From: Aureispira sp. CCB-E
GTDB lineage: Bacteria > Bacteroidota > Bacteroidia > Chitinophagales > Saprospiraceae
Assembly (NCBI RefSeq): GCF_031326345.1
Contig: NZ_CP133671.1
Coordinates: 6,917,501 to 6,981,500 of the forward strand
DNA length: 64,000 bases
Reading direction: 5' to 3'
The translations under genes were made by a program, and so were the position numbers. The first letter of the stretch is position 1, and the number at the start of each line of letters is the position of its first letter. This document shows positions 1 to 8,955 of the stretch, piece by piece. A model generated the notes under the pieces. The model ran no database searches and was not told the origin of the DNA. It worked only from the letters and a program-made list of their open reading frames with translations.

Positions 1-2347
1 AATCATTAATCATAATTTCCTCTCCCATTCCTTTAGCTCTTAAACGGCTCTTATCAATTCCTTTATCCATTAAATAACGAATAACAGATTCCGCTCTTCG
101 TTTTGACAAACGCTTATTATAGCCTTTTTTCCCTCGTGCATCTGTATGAGAAGTAATTTTAATTTTAGCTTCTGGATACGCTTGAAGAATCGTTATCAAA
201 TCATCCAAACCTGCTCTAGCATCTCTTCTAATATCCGCTCTATCAAAGTCATAATAAATATTAACCAACTCTGCTGTTCCCACACTAGGACGTTCTGTTC
301 TTATACCATCTTTATCTATATCAACAATCCTATCATCTGCCCCAATTTCTTTTGCTGATCCATCACAATATTCTACTCGAACACCTCCATCTGGAAGGGC
401 TATAGAATCCTTCACACATTTTTCTGAATCAGGATCTATATTTACATCTGTTATTCCACCTCCTATCGTGTCATTATCACAATTAGGACCATAACAATAC
501 AAAGGAATCGACTGAACAATCGCACCGTTGGTATCAACAACACCATTGGCTACGGCACCTGGACCACACTCCGTTCCTGTCTTAAAGGTCACCGAACCTT
601 TGGTAAAGCCAGGTTTTTCGACAGTTACACGAATATCGCAATCCTCTCGGACATCTCTAAACAAGTATTTCCCCTCTATATCTGTGTAAACAGAAAGTTC
701 GTCCTCTTCCCCGCCACAATAAGAACGCATACGAACCAATGCGCTATCAACAGGTTCATTAGTTAAACCATCTACAATTGTTCCCGATACGCTAAAAATA
801 CACTCTAATTTTAATGGAATTTGCACATACAAGGTCTTTCCTGGAGGTTCATTCTTGGAAGACAAACGTACCGAATTAGGTTGATACCCTAATTTTTCTG
901 CGGCAAAGTCACAGGCCTTATTTAATGGCAATTCCATGATTACTTTACCATCTTGATTGGTCAAGAAGTTTTGTACTTCGGAACAAGGTGTAAAGACATC
1001 CGCAGCTTCAATAGGCATTTTGGTTTCTTCATCAAACACGTTAATTTCAACAGTAACAGATAACTTGGTAAATGTATAAATATCATCCCCACCTTTTCCT
1101 TTTCGGTTTGAAGAAAAATAACCGTGTGTTTGCTCATCGTTAATAATAAAACCAAAATCATCATCTACGGTGTTAATAGGATACCCCAAATTAATAGGGT
1201 CCGTCCAAGCACCATAATTTTCTTTTGTTTTATAAATATCCAGTCCTCCCAGTCCAACTAAACCATTTGAAGCAAAATACAAGGTCCCACTTTCATGATG
1301 AAAAGGGAATACCTCATTTCCTTCTGTATTTACAGTCGGTCCCAAGTTAACAGGGGGCGACCAGCGACCATCTTCTAAATAAGACACATACAAATCGTAT
1401 CCTCCAAAACCACCTGGCATATCTGACGAAAAGAACAACATTTCACCATCGTCAGAAAGCGAAGGGTGCAAGACAGAGTATTCATCACTGTTAAACGGCA
1501 ATGAACGAGGCTCTGTATATTTGCTTGGACTTCCTTTTGATTGATAGACCTTTAAACGAATGACGCCATCATCTGATTTGCCCATATTAGAGCGTGTATA
1601 GTAAATTTCATTAAACTCTGCATTAAAGGTCAATGGTCCATCGTGAAATTTAGAGCTCAAGCCTTTGCTAAACTTTTCTACTTTACCATAGTTATACGTA
1701 TACTCCTCAGGCTCTCCTATTTGGTTTCTTTTAACCGTATAAATTTCTGTAAACGGCTTGTTCTCTTCTTCACTCCAGCGATTGAATCGTTTTACATACG
1801 CCTTGCGATCTCTAGCTGAAACAAACACCAAATCATTTTTAAAGTAAGCAGGTGAAAATTCGTCATTTTCTGTATTGACTTCATCAACAGGACTTACTTT
1901 ATAAAGTTTGCCTGACGCTCTCAAATCCTGAACTACATTCTCTTCACAAGACTTAATCAACCACATCGCTTGTGTGTTGTTCGGCTCTATCTGATTCACA
2001 TATTTTTCAGCCCAAGTTTTAGCTTCATTATATTTTCCATTCCGTTGCAAAGCTTGTGCATAATACAACCAAGATTTTTGAGGAGCATTGGGCATTCTAG
2101 ATACCAAGCCATACCAGTACTCCGTTTCATCAGGATTGCCTACACGTCGATAACACTCTGCTATGCCAATGATTGCATCATCATTGTTCCCTTTGTCCAA
2201 AATACCTAAATAAATGTCAATTGCAGCCGTGTAATTATGCTGTCCCATCAAACGCTCTGCACGATTGAGTTTAGCTCGCTGAGCATTGACACTAAGACAA
2301 AAAGCCAGTATAAAAGAAAAGGTTAGTATATAATTTGAGAATCGCAT
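1..2347 (-). CDS. OmpA-family envelope protein with TPR, PD40 and CarboxypepD_reg domains (partial, C-terminus beyond window)
   Basis: The reverse strand is open from an ATG at 2347 to the window edge (about 782 codons), so the C-terminus is missing. The start gives a Sec signal peptide ending in SVNAQ. TPR-like helices follow at about residues 25-130, PD40/WD40-like beta-propeller repeats at about 160-410 (for example LFFSSDMPGGFGGYDLY), carboxypeptidase-regulatory-like Ig folds at about 430-600, and an OmpA C-terminal peptidoglycan-binding domain from about 690 (IYYDFDRADIR, then SHTDARG and LSKRRAESV). This is the architecture of PorE-type proteins that anchor the type IX secretion machinery. 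Unlike PorE it has no clear lipobox. It follows the porP/sprF-like gene by 106 bp on the same strand, so the two are probably one operon. The family is clear; the exact T9SS role is inference. Confidence 0.9.
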   Translation of the reverse strand, partial: MRFSNYILTFSFILAFCLSVNAQRAKLNRAERLMGQHNYTAAIDIYLGILDKGNNDDAIIGIAECYRRVGNPDETEYWYGLVSRMPNAPQKSWLYYAQALQRNGKYNEAKTWAEKYVNQIEPNNTQAMWLIKSCEENVVQDLRASGKLYKVSPVDEVNTENDEFSPAYFKNDLVFVSARDRKAYVKRFNRWSEEENKPFTEIYTVKRNQIGEPEEYTYNYGKVEKFSKGLSSKFHDGPLTFNAEFNEIYYTRSNMGKSDDGVIRLKVYQSKGSPSKYTEPRSLPFNSDEYSVLHPSLSDDGEMLFFSSDMPGGFGGYDLYVSYLEDGRWSPPVNLGPTVNTEGNEVFPFHHESGTLYFASNGLVGLGGLDIYKTKENYGAWTDPINLGYPINTVDDDFGFIINDEQTHGYFSSNRKGKGGDDIYTFTKLSVTVEINVFDEETKMPIEAADVFTPCSEVQNFLTNQDGKVIMELPLNKACDFAAEKLGYQPNSVRLSSKNEPPGKTLYVQIPLKLECIFSVSGTIVDGLTNEPVDSALVRMRSYCGGEEDELSVYTDIEGKYLFRDVREDCDIRVTVEKPGFTKGSVTFKTGTECGPGAVANGVVDTNGAIVQSIPLYCYGPNCDNDTIGGGITDVNIDPDSEKCVKDSIALPDGGVRVEYCDGSAKEIGADDRIVDIDKDGIRTERPSVGTAELVNIYYDFDRADIRRDARAGLDDLITILQAYPEAKIKITSHTDARGKKGYNKRLSKRRAESVIRYLMDKGIDKSRLRAKGMGEEIMIND

Positions 2348-2453
2348 AGTTCTATTAAGAAAAGTTATAAGGATCTATATCGTGTTTCAGTATTGATGAC
2401 ACTAACAGAACAATAGTGAATTAGATCGTGTGATAGTGTGTTATTTGTTGTTG

Positions 2454-3503
2454 TTAGAAGTTTAAGTAACGGGGGTCAATTACTCGACCACCATCTTCTA
2501 GTTCTTTTGTTTTGAATAGGTCATATCCCAACATAACCTCATAAGAACCAATTCCAGGTCCTAGCATGCTATTGAGTGGATAATCGTACGCCAAGCCAAA
2601 TCGGATACCATTTTTGAGACGCATTCCCATCCAAAAATCAACCGAATCAAACGAGGAGCCTTGACCAATAACGGCTTCTACAGAAGAACGGAAAGAAGCA
2701 CCTATCCAAAAACGCTTCATTAACAAAAAGCCTAAATCTACATTAAACTCTGTTGGCGCACCAACTGTATTTTGAGCATTTTTAGCCACAAAAAGTCCAA
2801 CATTCTTCAATAAGAACGAGGGACGAATCACAAAATTATCATTAATTTTAATGGCACCACCAAACGTCAAGTAATAATGACGATACTCTTGTGACCTTGG
2901 TAAATTAGCACTTTCACTCTGAGCACGAGCTCGCATGTTGTTCGTCCAAAGTTTGGGCGCAGAAATTCCTACATACCACATTTTGGAATACAAATAAAGT
3001 CCAGCTCCAAAGTTGGGCAACCAAATATTAGGTGTTAAGTTTTGAAAAGAAGGATCGTTTGCATCGTCTAAATTCAATTTAGAAAAATCTGCCGACCAAT
3101 TGCCAACACCGCCAGACAAACCAATATTTAAATAAATAATCCTATTTTTCTTTTTAGGATTATTCAGTCGCAAGCGGTAACTAAAGGTGACATATCCCAT
3201 GAAAGTTCTAGTAGCACCAATTTGATCATGCCCCAAAAAACCTCCAATAGAAGCATTCTCGTTTTCCTTTCCTATCTTTAATGGTGAGTGAATTGAAAAA
3301 TGTTGTGTTAAAGGAGCGCCTTGCAAGCCAAACCATTGATGTCTGTGCAACAAAACCATATCCAAAGCCCCTGTTGTTCCTGTAACAGCAGGATTAAATG
3401 GCAACGGATTAAACATGTATTTTGTAAACATAGCTTCCTGCTGTGCATTAGCAGCAAACCCCATACTTAATACAACCAACGTGAGTAATATAAATCTTTT
3501 CAT
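2454..3503 (-). CDS. PorP/SprF-family type IX secretion outer-membrane protein
   Basis: This 349-residue protein has a signal peptide (about residues 1-20, cut near AANAQ) and the family's opening EAMFTKYMFNPLPFNPAVTG, followed by beta-rich outer-membrane barrel sequence (GASFRSSVEAV, IRFGLAYDYPL). Length and motifs match the PorP/SprF family (TIGR03519), whose members are membrane partners of T9SS and gliding machinery, usually encoded beside an OmpA/PD40 protein as here. Bacteroidota genomes carry many paralogues, so this need not be the core PorP. It is the upstream gene of the pair. No good promoter is visible in the 828 bp before it. Confidence 0.92.
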   Translation of the reverse strand: MKRFILLTLVVLSMGFAANAQQEAMFTKYMFNPLPFNPAVTGTTGALDMVLLHRHQWFGLQGAPLTQHFSIHSPLKIGKENENASIGGFLGHDQIGATRTFMGYVTFSYRLRLNNPKKKNRIIYLNIGLSGGVGNWSADFSKLNLDDANDPSFQNLTPNIWLPNFGAGLYLYSKMWYVGISAPKLWTNNMRARAQSESANLPRSQEYRHYYLTFGGAIKINDNFVIRPSFLLKNVGLFVAKNAQNTVGAPTEFNVDLGFLLMKRFWIGASFRSSVEAVIGQGSSFDSVDFWMGMRLKNGIRFGLAYDYPLNSMLGPGIGSYEVMLGYDLFKTKELEDGGRVIDPRYLNF

Positions 3504-4331
3504 AAGCTACTTTTTTATAACTTTTAGGCGTTTCGCCTGATTTAAAATGAAGCTAATTAATTCGCTCATTTTATAAATTGTGAAAAAAATGTATTCTTAT
3601 CTTATTCAGTAGACACACTCTTGCACAATCTAGCTTGGGGATACCCCTATTCCAATTCATTGATAAAGATGGAATATTTTTGCTTTATTAGCCTAAGCTT
3701 TGAATCGCTTTAACAAGCAATAAAGTCTAAAAACTTTAGCATCGACAAAAATAGGATTCTTTTTCTAGAATTTAAGGCTTCTCTAACAGAATTGTAAAAA
3801 AGTCTTCAAATTCATCGTAAAATACAAACTTCCCTTGAATATTAGGTATAAAAATCAATAGACTGCACAAAAAACTTGTTTAATTGAGACAACATGGCTT
3901 CCATATTGATTATCAGCCATATACATTTCCAACACCCAAAACAACAAAACATTAACAATCAAGGCAATACAAAGATACATTTCCACATTATAACAGAACC
4001 TACTACAAGCTTTTTGCCCATCAAACCAAGAGTTACAATTCCTCATCTCTCCTTCAAAGTATTTTGTATACGGTCCATTCAGTTATCTCGTTTTGTATAA
4101 CATATCTGGGTAGATAAAATGCCTTTTACGCACTGTTTTTTTGTCCTTCCAAAAGTATTTTGATAAAGATATGAAGTCAATTTTGAGCAACTCCTTCAGA
4201 ATAACAATCCGAAGCATTTCATTTTAAATAAAAAACACCATCTTTGAGGAATTTAAGTGCCTTATTTGAATAAATCACAACCTATTTGATGGCTAGATTA
4301 TTTACCTTCAGGAATTCACTTATTTAATTTA
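3504..4331. other. Gene-free divergent intergenic region (828 bp)
   Basis: This region separates the leftward porP-like gene from the rightward WbqC-like gene. Only short ORFs of 60-70 codons occur, with no family resemblance and biased composition. A small hairpin (AGGCG-TTT-CGCCT) lies just upstream of the porP-like gene at 3527-3539. I see no RNA gene, repeat or complete Bacteroidota promoter. Confidence 0.5.
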
Positions 4332-4976
4332 ATGAGTATGCAAACAGCTATTTTAATGGAACTTCAGTACTTAGGTACCGTTCAGTATTATTCCAAATTT
4401 TTAAAACACGATTCAATTTACTTAGAACAGCATGAAAATTACCGAAAAGGTTCTTTTCGGAATCGTTGTTATATTGCTACAGCAAATGGCGTCATTCCGC
4501 TAAGCATTCCTCTGTTGAAAGGTAAGCATCAACAAGCCAATATTCGCAGTATAAAAATTGATAATAGTAAAAATTGGCAGACACTGCACTGGAGAAGTAT
4601 CAAAACAGCATATGGTAGTAGTCCATTTTTTGAATATTACCAAGATGATTTTGAAATTCTGTACCACAAGCCTTATGTACTTTTATTCGATTTTTGTCTA
4701 GATTTGCAAGAACTTGTTCTGAATTGTTTACAAATAACTCCAAACATCCACCTTTCTGAAACCTTTGTCAAAACTCCTCAAAAAGAGGTACTTGACTTTA
4801 GAAATTGCATATTGCCCAAAAACTACACTGCTCCAGCAGATGCTTCTTTCAAACCGGCCCCTTATCCTCAAGTTTTTGAAGATAGATTAGGTTTTGTTTC
4901 TAACTTAAGCATCTTGGACTTGCTGTTTTGTACAGGACCAGAGGCTGTTTATTATTTGCAAATAAGTATTTTATAA
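4332..4976 (+). CDS. WbqC-like family protein
   Basis: A 214-residue soluble protein that fits the WbqC-like family (PF08889) over its full length: N-terminal LMELQYLGTVQYYSKFLKHD, the basic segment NYRKGSFRNRCYIATANG, then IPLLKGKHQQ and the aromatic segment WRSIKTAYGSSPFFEYY. WbqC proteins are associated with O-antigen and glycan clusters, and some are linked to amino-sugar acylation. In Bacteroidota they are often isolated housekeeping-like genes, often near signal peptidase lepB, which is not in this window. An in-frame ATG two codons later could be the start. No partner gene for glycan synthesis is adjacent, so the substrate is unknown. Confidence 0.85.
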   Translation: MSMQTAILMELQYLGTVQYYSKFLKHDSIYLEQHENYRKGSFRNRCYIATANGVIPLSIPLLKGKHQQANIRSIKIDNSKNWQTLHWRSIKTAYGSSPFFEYYQDDFEILYHKPYVLLFDFCLDLQELVLNCLQITPNIHLSETFVKTPQKEVLDFRNCILPKNYTAPADASFKPAPYPQVFEDRLGFVSNLSILDLLFCTGPEAVYYLQISIL

Positions 4977-5124
4977 CCAATGAAGTTAGACAACATCACT
5001 TTGTGAAGTTGCCAGTCTATAAAAAGTCACGAACTACATAAACTTCAATACGATTAATATATAGATGGTTTACTCTTTTTAAAAGTAACCCTCTTTCTCT
5101 TTTTAGACCAATAAAGCAAACAAC

Positions 5125-6171
5125 ATGACCATCCACAAATCATCTGCCCTATCTGTTTTTTACCTTGCTATTCTCTTATTGATAATGGGCTGCGCTTCAC
5201 AAAACAACAACGCTAACACAACCGAACGCCCAGGCTATCGTTTTCTTAGTAAAAAGGAAGCTAGCAAATGGATTGTCATTGATGAAAAAGAGGATTTCTT
5301 TGGAAAAGTAGCTCCTTTGGAAATGTCCATACAAATGAAAGAAAACCGAGAAGAAGATCCCAGAACTACGGTTTTAGAAGATTACAAGAAAATGCTACAA
5401 GATGATTTGCAGGAGTTTAGCAAAGAAGAAAAAGAAATTGCTACCAAACTATTTGATAGAGCATTAGAGTTGTCTTACAAAGTTAATCCTAACTTAAAAC
5501 TACCTGAAATTTTTCTGATCAAAACAGCTGGAAAATATTACGGTCCTTCAGTTTATTATACTCGTGACAATTCTATTATTATTCCTGCTCCTATGTTAAC
5601 AATGGCAAAAGATGCGAATGATGCTTTTTTATCAACTATGATTCACGAAATTTTCCACATTTATTCTCGTTATAATAAAGACAAACGAGATGCCTTGTAT
5701 CAACGTATTGGATTTGAAAAACTACCTGAGTTGAACTTATCCGATTTTTTGAAAAAACGTGTATTATACAATCCTGATGGAGTTGATTTAAGATATGCTA
5801 TTACGGTAAAAGAAAAAGAAACAGGTCGTGAGTTTGAAGCTATTCCTGTCATTTATTCTCGATACAAAGCGTATACTTCAGACTTAAATGCTTTTTTCGG
5901 TTACTTAACGTTTCAACTATTTGAAGTAAAGAACCGTGCAGGAGTATGGTCGGTTGTGAATAAAGATGTAGGATATTCTATTGATGAAATCACTGGTTTT
6001 TGGGAACAAGTCGGTAGAAACACACAGTATAATATTCACCCTGACGAGCTTTGTGCAGACAACTTTGTTATCATGGCCTTAGCCAAAGCCAACGACGGAA
6101 AAAATCTAGAAAAACTGAGTGCAGAAGGACAGAAATTGGTTCAAGATTTGCAAGCTATTATTCTAGAATAA
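5125..6171 (+). CDS. Putative zinc-metalloprotease lipoprotein (HExxH)
   Basis: A 348-residue protein with a lipoprotein signal (hydrophobic residues 9-22, lipobox IMGC, lipidated Cys23). The centre carries a zinc-protease signature MIHEIFHIYSRY, with HEIFH at 174-178. The segment HPDELCADNF near the C-terminus could supply a third zinc ligand, as in gluzincins. It is predicted to sit in the periplasm or on the outer membrane. I do not recognise a named family. The next gene, 72 bp downstream on the same strand, is also secreted and could be a partner. Metal binding is well supported by the motif; proteolytic activity is inferred. Confidence 0.7.
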   Translation: MTIHKSSALSVFYLAILLLIMGCASQNNNANTTERPGYRFLSKKEASKWIVIDEKEDFFGKVAPLEMSIQMKENREEDPRTTVLEDYKKMLQDDLQEFSKEEKEIATKLFDRALELSYKVNPNLKLPEIFLIKTAGKYYGPSVYYTRDNSIIIPAPMLTMAKDANDAFLSTMIHEIFHIYSRYNKDKRDALYQRIGFEKLPELNLSDFLKKRVLYNPDGVDLRYAITVKEKETGREFEAIPVIYSRYKAYTSDLNAFFGYLTFQLFEVKNRAGVWSVVNKDVGYSIDEITGFWEQVGRNTQYNIHPDELCADNFVIMALAKANDGKNLEKLSAEGQKLVQDLQAIILE

Positions 6172-6243
6172 GATTGATATTCCCAGATACAACAAGGCCA
6201 TTATAAAGAAAATTTTGTAACTATTAAAACTCTAATTTCATTC

Positions 6244-7368
6244 ATGTTACTACCTCAAAAATTAACCTTCTCAATTGCTTGTTTGCTATTATTAACATTA
6301 AGTACAACTACCACCATTGGGCAATCCAAAAAACAAGCAAAACCTTTAGTCGAGCACAGTAGTGGATTAGACCCTTACCCTGTCTACAAAGCTTCTCATA
6401 AAAATAGCTTCATAGATAGTATTATTTATAATGGTCCTTTTATCACCTTCTATGTTAGTTTTGAGAAACCGACTTCTGATGGCCATTACCTTTTTGAGTC
6501 AATTAGTAGCAATCATGGGTGGACTTGTGAAACAGCTGCTGGTATTTGTCACCCTGTTCTTATTAAAGACATCCGAAAAAACGGGCAACTCATTTCGAAA
6601 CAGACAAAAGAAACTCCTCTAGATTTAATTTTTCGAGATGCCACGATACCAATGACTCGCATCAGTTGCGCATTTCAGTTTTTTAGAGAAGACTTTATTC
6701 ATGGTGAAGCTATTTTACGCGAATCTTTGGTAAAAAACTACAGCGATCAAACCTCTCCTTATCTTGAATTTAAAGGTATCCGTATACGCACTAAAAATTT
6801 TCCAAAGGCTATTTCTAAAGCATATAAAGAGGATTTTCTTTGGACAAGAGATGATGCACTAAAAAAAATGATTTGCACGCTCAATGAAGTTCCTGTTCCC
6901 ATTTCTCTCCAAAGAATTGTCACCACAATTCCTCCTTCTCATGCATTGACTCCCAATTACAAAGTCCTTCCTTCTGGTCAAAATCAGCTTTTCTTAAAAG
7001 GAGTATGGCATACCCAAACAGCTACTATTTTTAGGATACAATACTATGCCCCACAGAGTACTTATGCTTTTGTTAATTTATACAACAAAGGCAAACAAAA
7101 GTACCATATCTTAGCAGGTTCTAAAAAATTCAAGATGCGTTCTATTCAAAACGTACTTGTAAATCAATATTTAATAAAGGAGAGCATCAATGATAAAGAA
7201 AACTTACGCTTAGAAAAGAGCCCTTGTTTGTATTTATTAACCTATGATGTTTATTTTGATCGACTGCCAAATGATTTATCAACGTTTGATTTAATTGAGG
7301 GCAAACCTAAAGAGGATGTTACTCCGTTCGATTTTTACAACGTTGAGTTGAATCCAGCATCAGAGTAA
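6244..7368 (+). CDS. Secreted protein of unknown function
   Basis: A 374-residue protein with a clear signal peptide (hydrophobic core ACLLLLTLSTTT, cleavage near IGQSK). The mature part is mixed alpha/beta with many aromatic residues and no motif I recognise. Cysteines occur in the segment GWTCETAAGICHP and elsewhere, so disulfides are possible. There is no T9SS sorting domain, LPXTG-like signal or lipobox, so a periplasmic location is likely. It follows the zinc-protease-like lipoprotein by 72 bp and may be co-transcribed. A strong hairpin lies about 120 bp after its stop. Confidence 0.6.
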   Translation: MLLPQKLTFSIACLLLLTLSTTTTIGQSKKQAKPLVEHSSGLDPYPVYKASHKNSFIDSIIYNGPFITFYVSFEKPTSDGHYLFESISSNHGWTCETAAGICHPVLIKDIRKNGQLISKQTKETPLDLIFRDATIPMTRISCAFQFFREDFIHGEAILRESLVKNYSDQTSPYLEFKGIRIRTKNFPKAISKAYKEDFLWTRDDALKKMICTLNEVPVPISLQRIVTTIPPSHALTPNYKVLPSGQNQLFLKGVWHTQTATIFRIQYYAPQSTYAFVNLYNKGKQKYHILAGSKKFKMRSIQNVLVNQYLIKESINDKENLRLEKSPCLYLLTYDVYFDRLPNDLSTFDLIEGKPKEDVTPFDFYNVELNPASE

Positions 7369-7395
7369 ATAGAAATTAACCACACTCTATCACAA

Positions 7396-7474
7396 TAGTT
7401 CGTTAAAACCACGCAATAGTAGCGAAGCTAACTAATCACGAAGTACCACGCAGTAGCAGCGAAGCTAACTACTA
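7396..7474. repeat. Fragment of the dispersed palindromic element family (imperfect direct repeat)
   Basis: Two 27-bp units at 7408-7434 and 7445-7471 share ACCACGCA(A/G)TAG(T/C)AGCGAAGCTAACTA with two differences. The segment starts with TAGTTCGTTA, close to the terminal repeat TAGTTCGTTGA of the complete elements at 26178 and 37609, and contains CACGAAGTA, which matches the terminus of the element at 15018. No matching right-hand terminal repeat is present, so I read it as a truncated or rearranged copy. Confidence 0.6.
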
Positions 7475-7483
7475 CTATAAATA

Positions 7484-7516
7484 AATAGTCGGCTACTAAA
7501 AAAATAGCCGACTATT
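7484..7516. terminator. Hairpin between convergent genes
   Basis: A perfect 12-bp inverted repeat, AATAGTCGGCTA (7484-7495) and TAGCCGACTATT (7505-7516), surrounds an A-rich 9-base loop. It sits between two converging genes, so it is probably a bidirectional terminator. The downstream T-tract is weak in both directions. Confidence 0.65.
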
Positions 7517-7557
7517 CTAATTAACAGCCATATAAAAAGCTATTTAATTATCTAACA

Positions 7558-8955
7558 TCAGACAGCATCTCTCAACAATTCAAAACTCCCCAAGAAAGCG
7601 GGCAGAGTATCCCAATGAAAATGAGTAATAGAATTGGAAAGCACTTTATTAGACCCTACTTTTCTCAATTCTCCAAAACAACAGGTATGAGAAAACGGTA
7701 AGTTCCAAGGATAAATATTTCTTTTTTCTCCAATAAATTCATACGACTCTCCATTTGCCTGAAAATAGAAGGTGTATCGTATTTTTTGTTCTGTAAAATA
7801 TTTCAACTCTAGACGTCCTCTACAAGGTGCATTCTCACACAAACCACCAATCGTAACCGTTCCGCTTAGTGTATTACACATAAAGTCTTCTCCAAAAGGA
7901 TTTGCCCAGTCAACTAAATTTTCTGTTCCCCATACCACTTTAAATTCCATGGGCAACTTCCCTTGTTTTCCTTTTACAAACTCGTGCTCTCCAGACATTA
8001 CTTCCTCCATTTTAAAACCCACCTCTCCCAATGCTCCATAGGATATATTGGTCAATAAATTTACTAAATTTTCGACTGACTGCATCACAGGTGAGTTTTT
8101 GATAGAACGATTAGAACTATTCAATGCAAAATTTACGGTTTTGCTAAAAATATTGGATACGGGGTTAAAAAAATGCAGTCCTTTTGCCATATTATTCAAT
8201 ACATTAACCATTTCTATGCGTTTGCCTTTTTCTACAGCTTTAAAAATAGTTTTAGCGACTGTTTCTGGTTTTTGAGAATATAGAGGTAGGAGCTTCATAG
8301 ACAGCTTTGTCCCCAATGTTTCAGCTTCCACATCTTTATAAAATCCTGTATTAACCATATAAGGATAAACGGTTGTCACTTTTATGTTGTACTGTTGAAG
8401 TTCATAATGCAATATTTCACTAACAGCCCCCATCGCCAATTTAATAGCAGCATAAGCCCCCCAAGTTGGCAATCTAAAAAAAGCTTGACCAGACGAAACA
8501 TTAACAATTTGTCCACTTCCTTGTGCTTTCATCATGGGCAAAAAAGCATAAATATGATACAATGGTCCCCAAAGATTAATATCAATCAATCGTTTCCAAG
8601 TCTTCAAACTAGTATCTTCCATTGAACCTTGATGTCCAATACCTGCATTATTAACCAAAATATCAATTCTGCCAATGCGTTGTCGTATCGTATCAGCCAT
8701 TTCTTGAACAGCTTTTTTACTCGATACATCCACTTTGAAAACCTGTACATCAATATCTTTGTATTTTCTCAAAGTTACTTTTGCCAAGGCTAGCTTTTCT
8801 TCATTGATATCTGTTAGAATAAGGTGGCTACCTGCTGCCGCAAACTGATGGGCTGTTTTTAAACCAATACCTTGAGCAGCGCCTGTAATTAAAACATATT
8901 TGCCCCTCAAATCCTGCTTCTTGTTCTTTAAATTAAAAATTGATTTTAATGCCAT
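7558..8955 (-). CDS. Short-chain dehydrogenase/reductase fused to a C-terminal lipocalin-like domain
   Basis: 465 residues in two parts. Residues 18-270 are a classical SDR: TGAAQGIG at 24-31 binds the dinucleotide, NNAG is at 102-105, the catalytic Ser is near 154, and Tyr168/Lys172 form YAAIK. About 190 extra residues follow, beta-rich, with several Cys (GLCENAPCRG, HTCCFGEL) and a segment GESYEFIGEKRN. That tail is not part of normal SDRs (about 250 residues) and recalls the lipid-binding tail of some steroid or lipid oxidoreductases. The gene starts inside the end of the upstream CrtC-like gene (23-base overlap), which suggests translational coupling and a shared lipid or terpenoid substrate. 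The substrate is inferred only. Confidence 0.85.
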   Translation of the reverse strand: MALKSIFNLKNKKQDLRGKYVLITGAAQGIGLKTAHQFAAAGSHLILTDINEEKLALAKVTLRKYKDIDVQVFKVDVSSKKAVQEMADTIRQRIGRIDILVNNAGIGHQGSMEDTSLKTWKRLIDINLWGPLYHIYAFLPMMKAQGSGQIVNVSSGQAFFRLPTWGAYAAIKLAMGAVSEILHYELQQYNIKVTTVYPYMVNTGFYKDVEAETLGTKLSMKLLPLYSQKPETVAKTIFKAVEKGKRIEMVNVLNNMAKGLHFFNPVSNIFSKTVNFALNSSNRSIKNSPVMQSVENLVNLLTNISYGALGEVGFKMEEVMSGEHEFVKGKQGKLPMEFKVVWGTENLVDWANPFGEDFMCNTLSGTVTIGGLCENAPCRGRLELKYFTEQKIRYTFYFQANGESYEFIGEKRNIYPWNLPFSHTCCFGELRKVGSNKVLSNSITHFHWDTLPAFLGSFELLRDAV

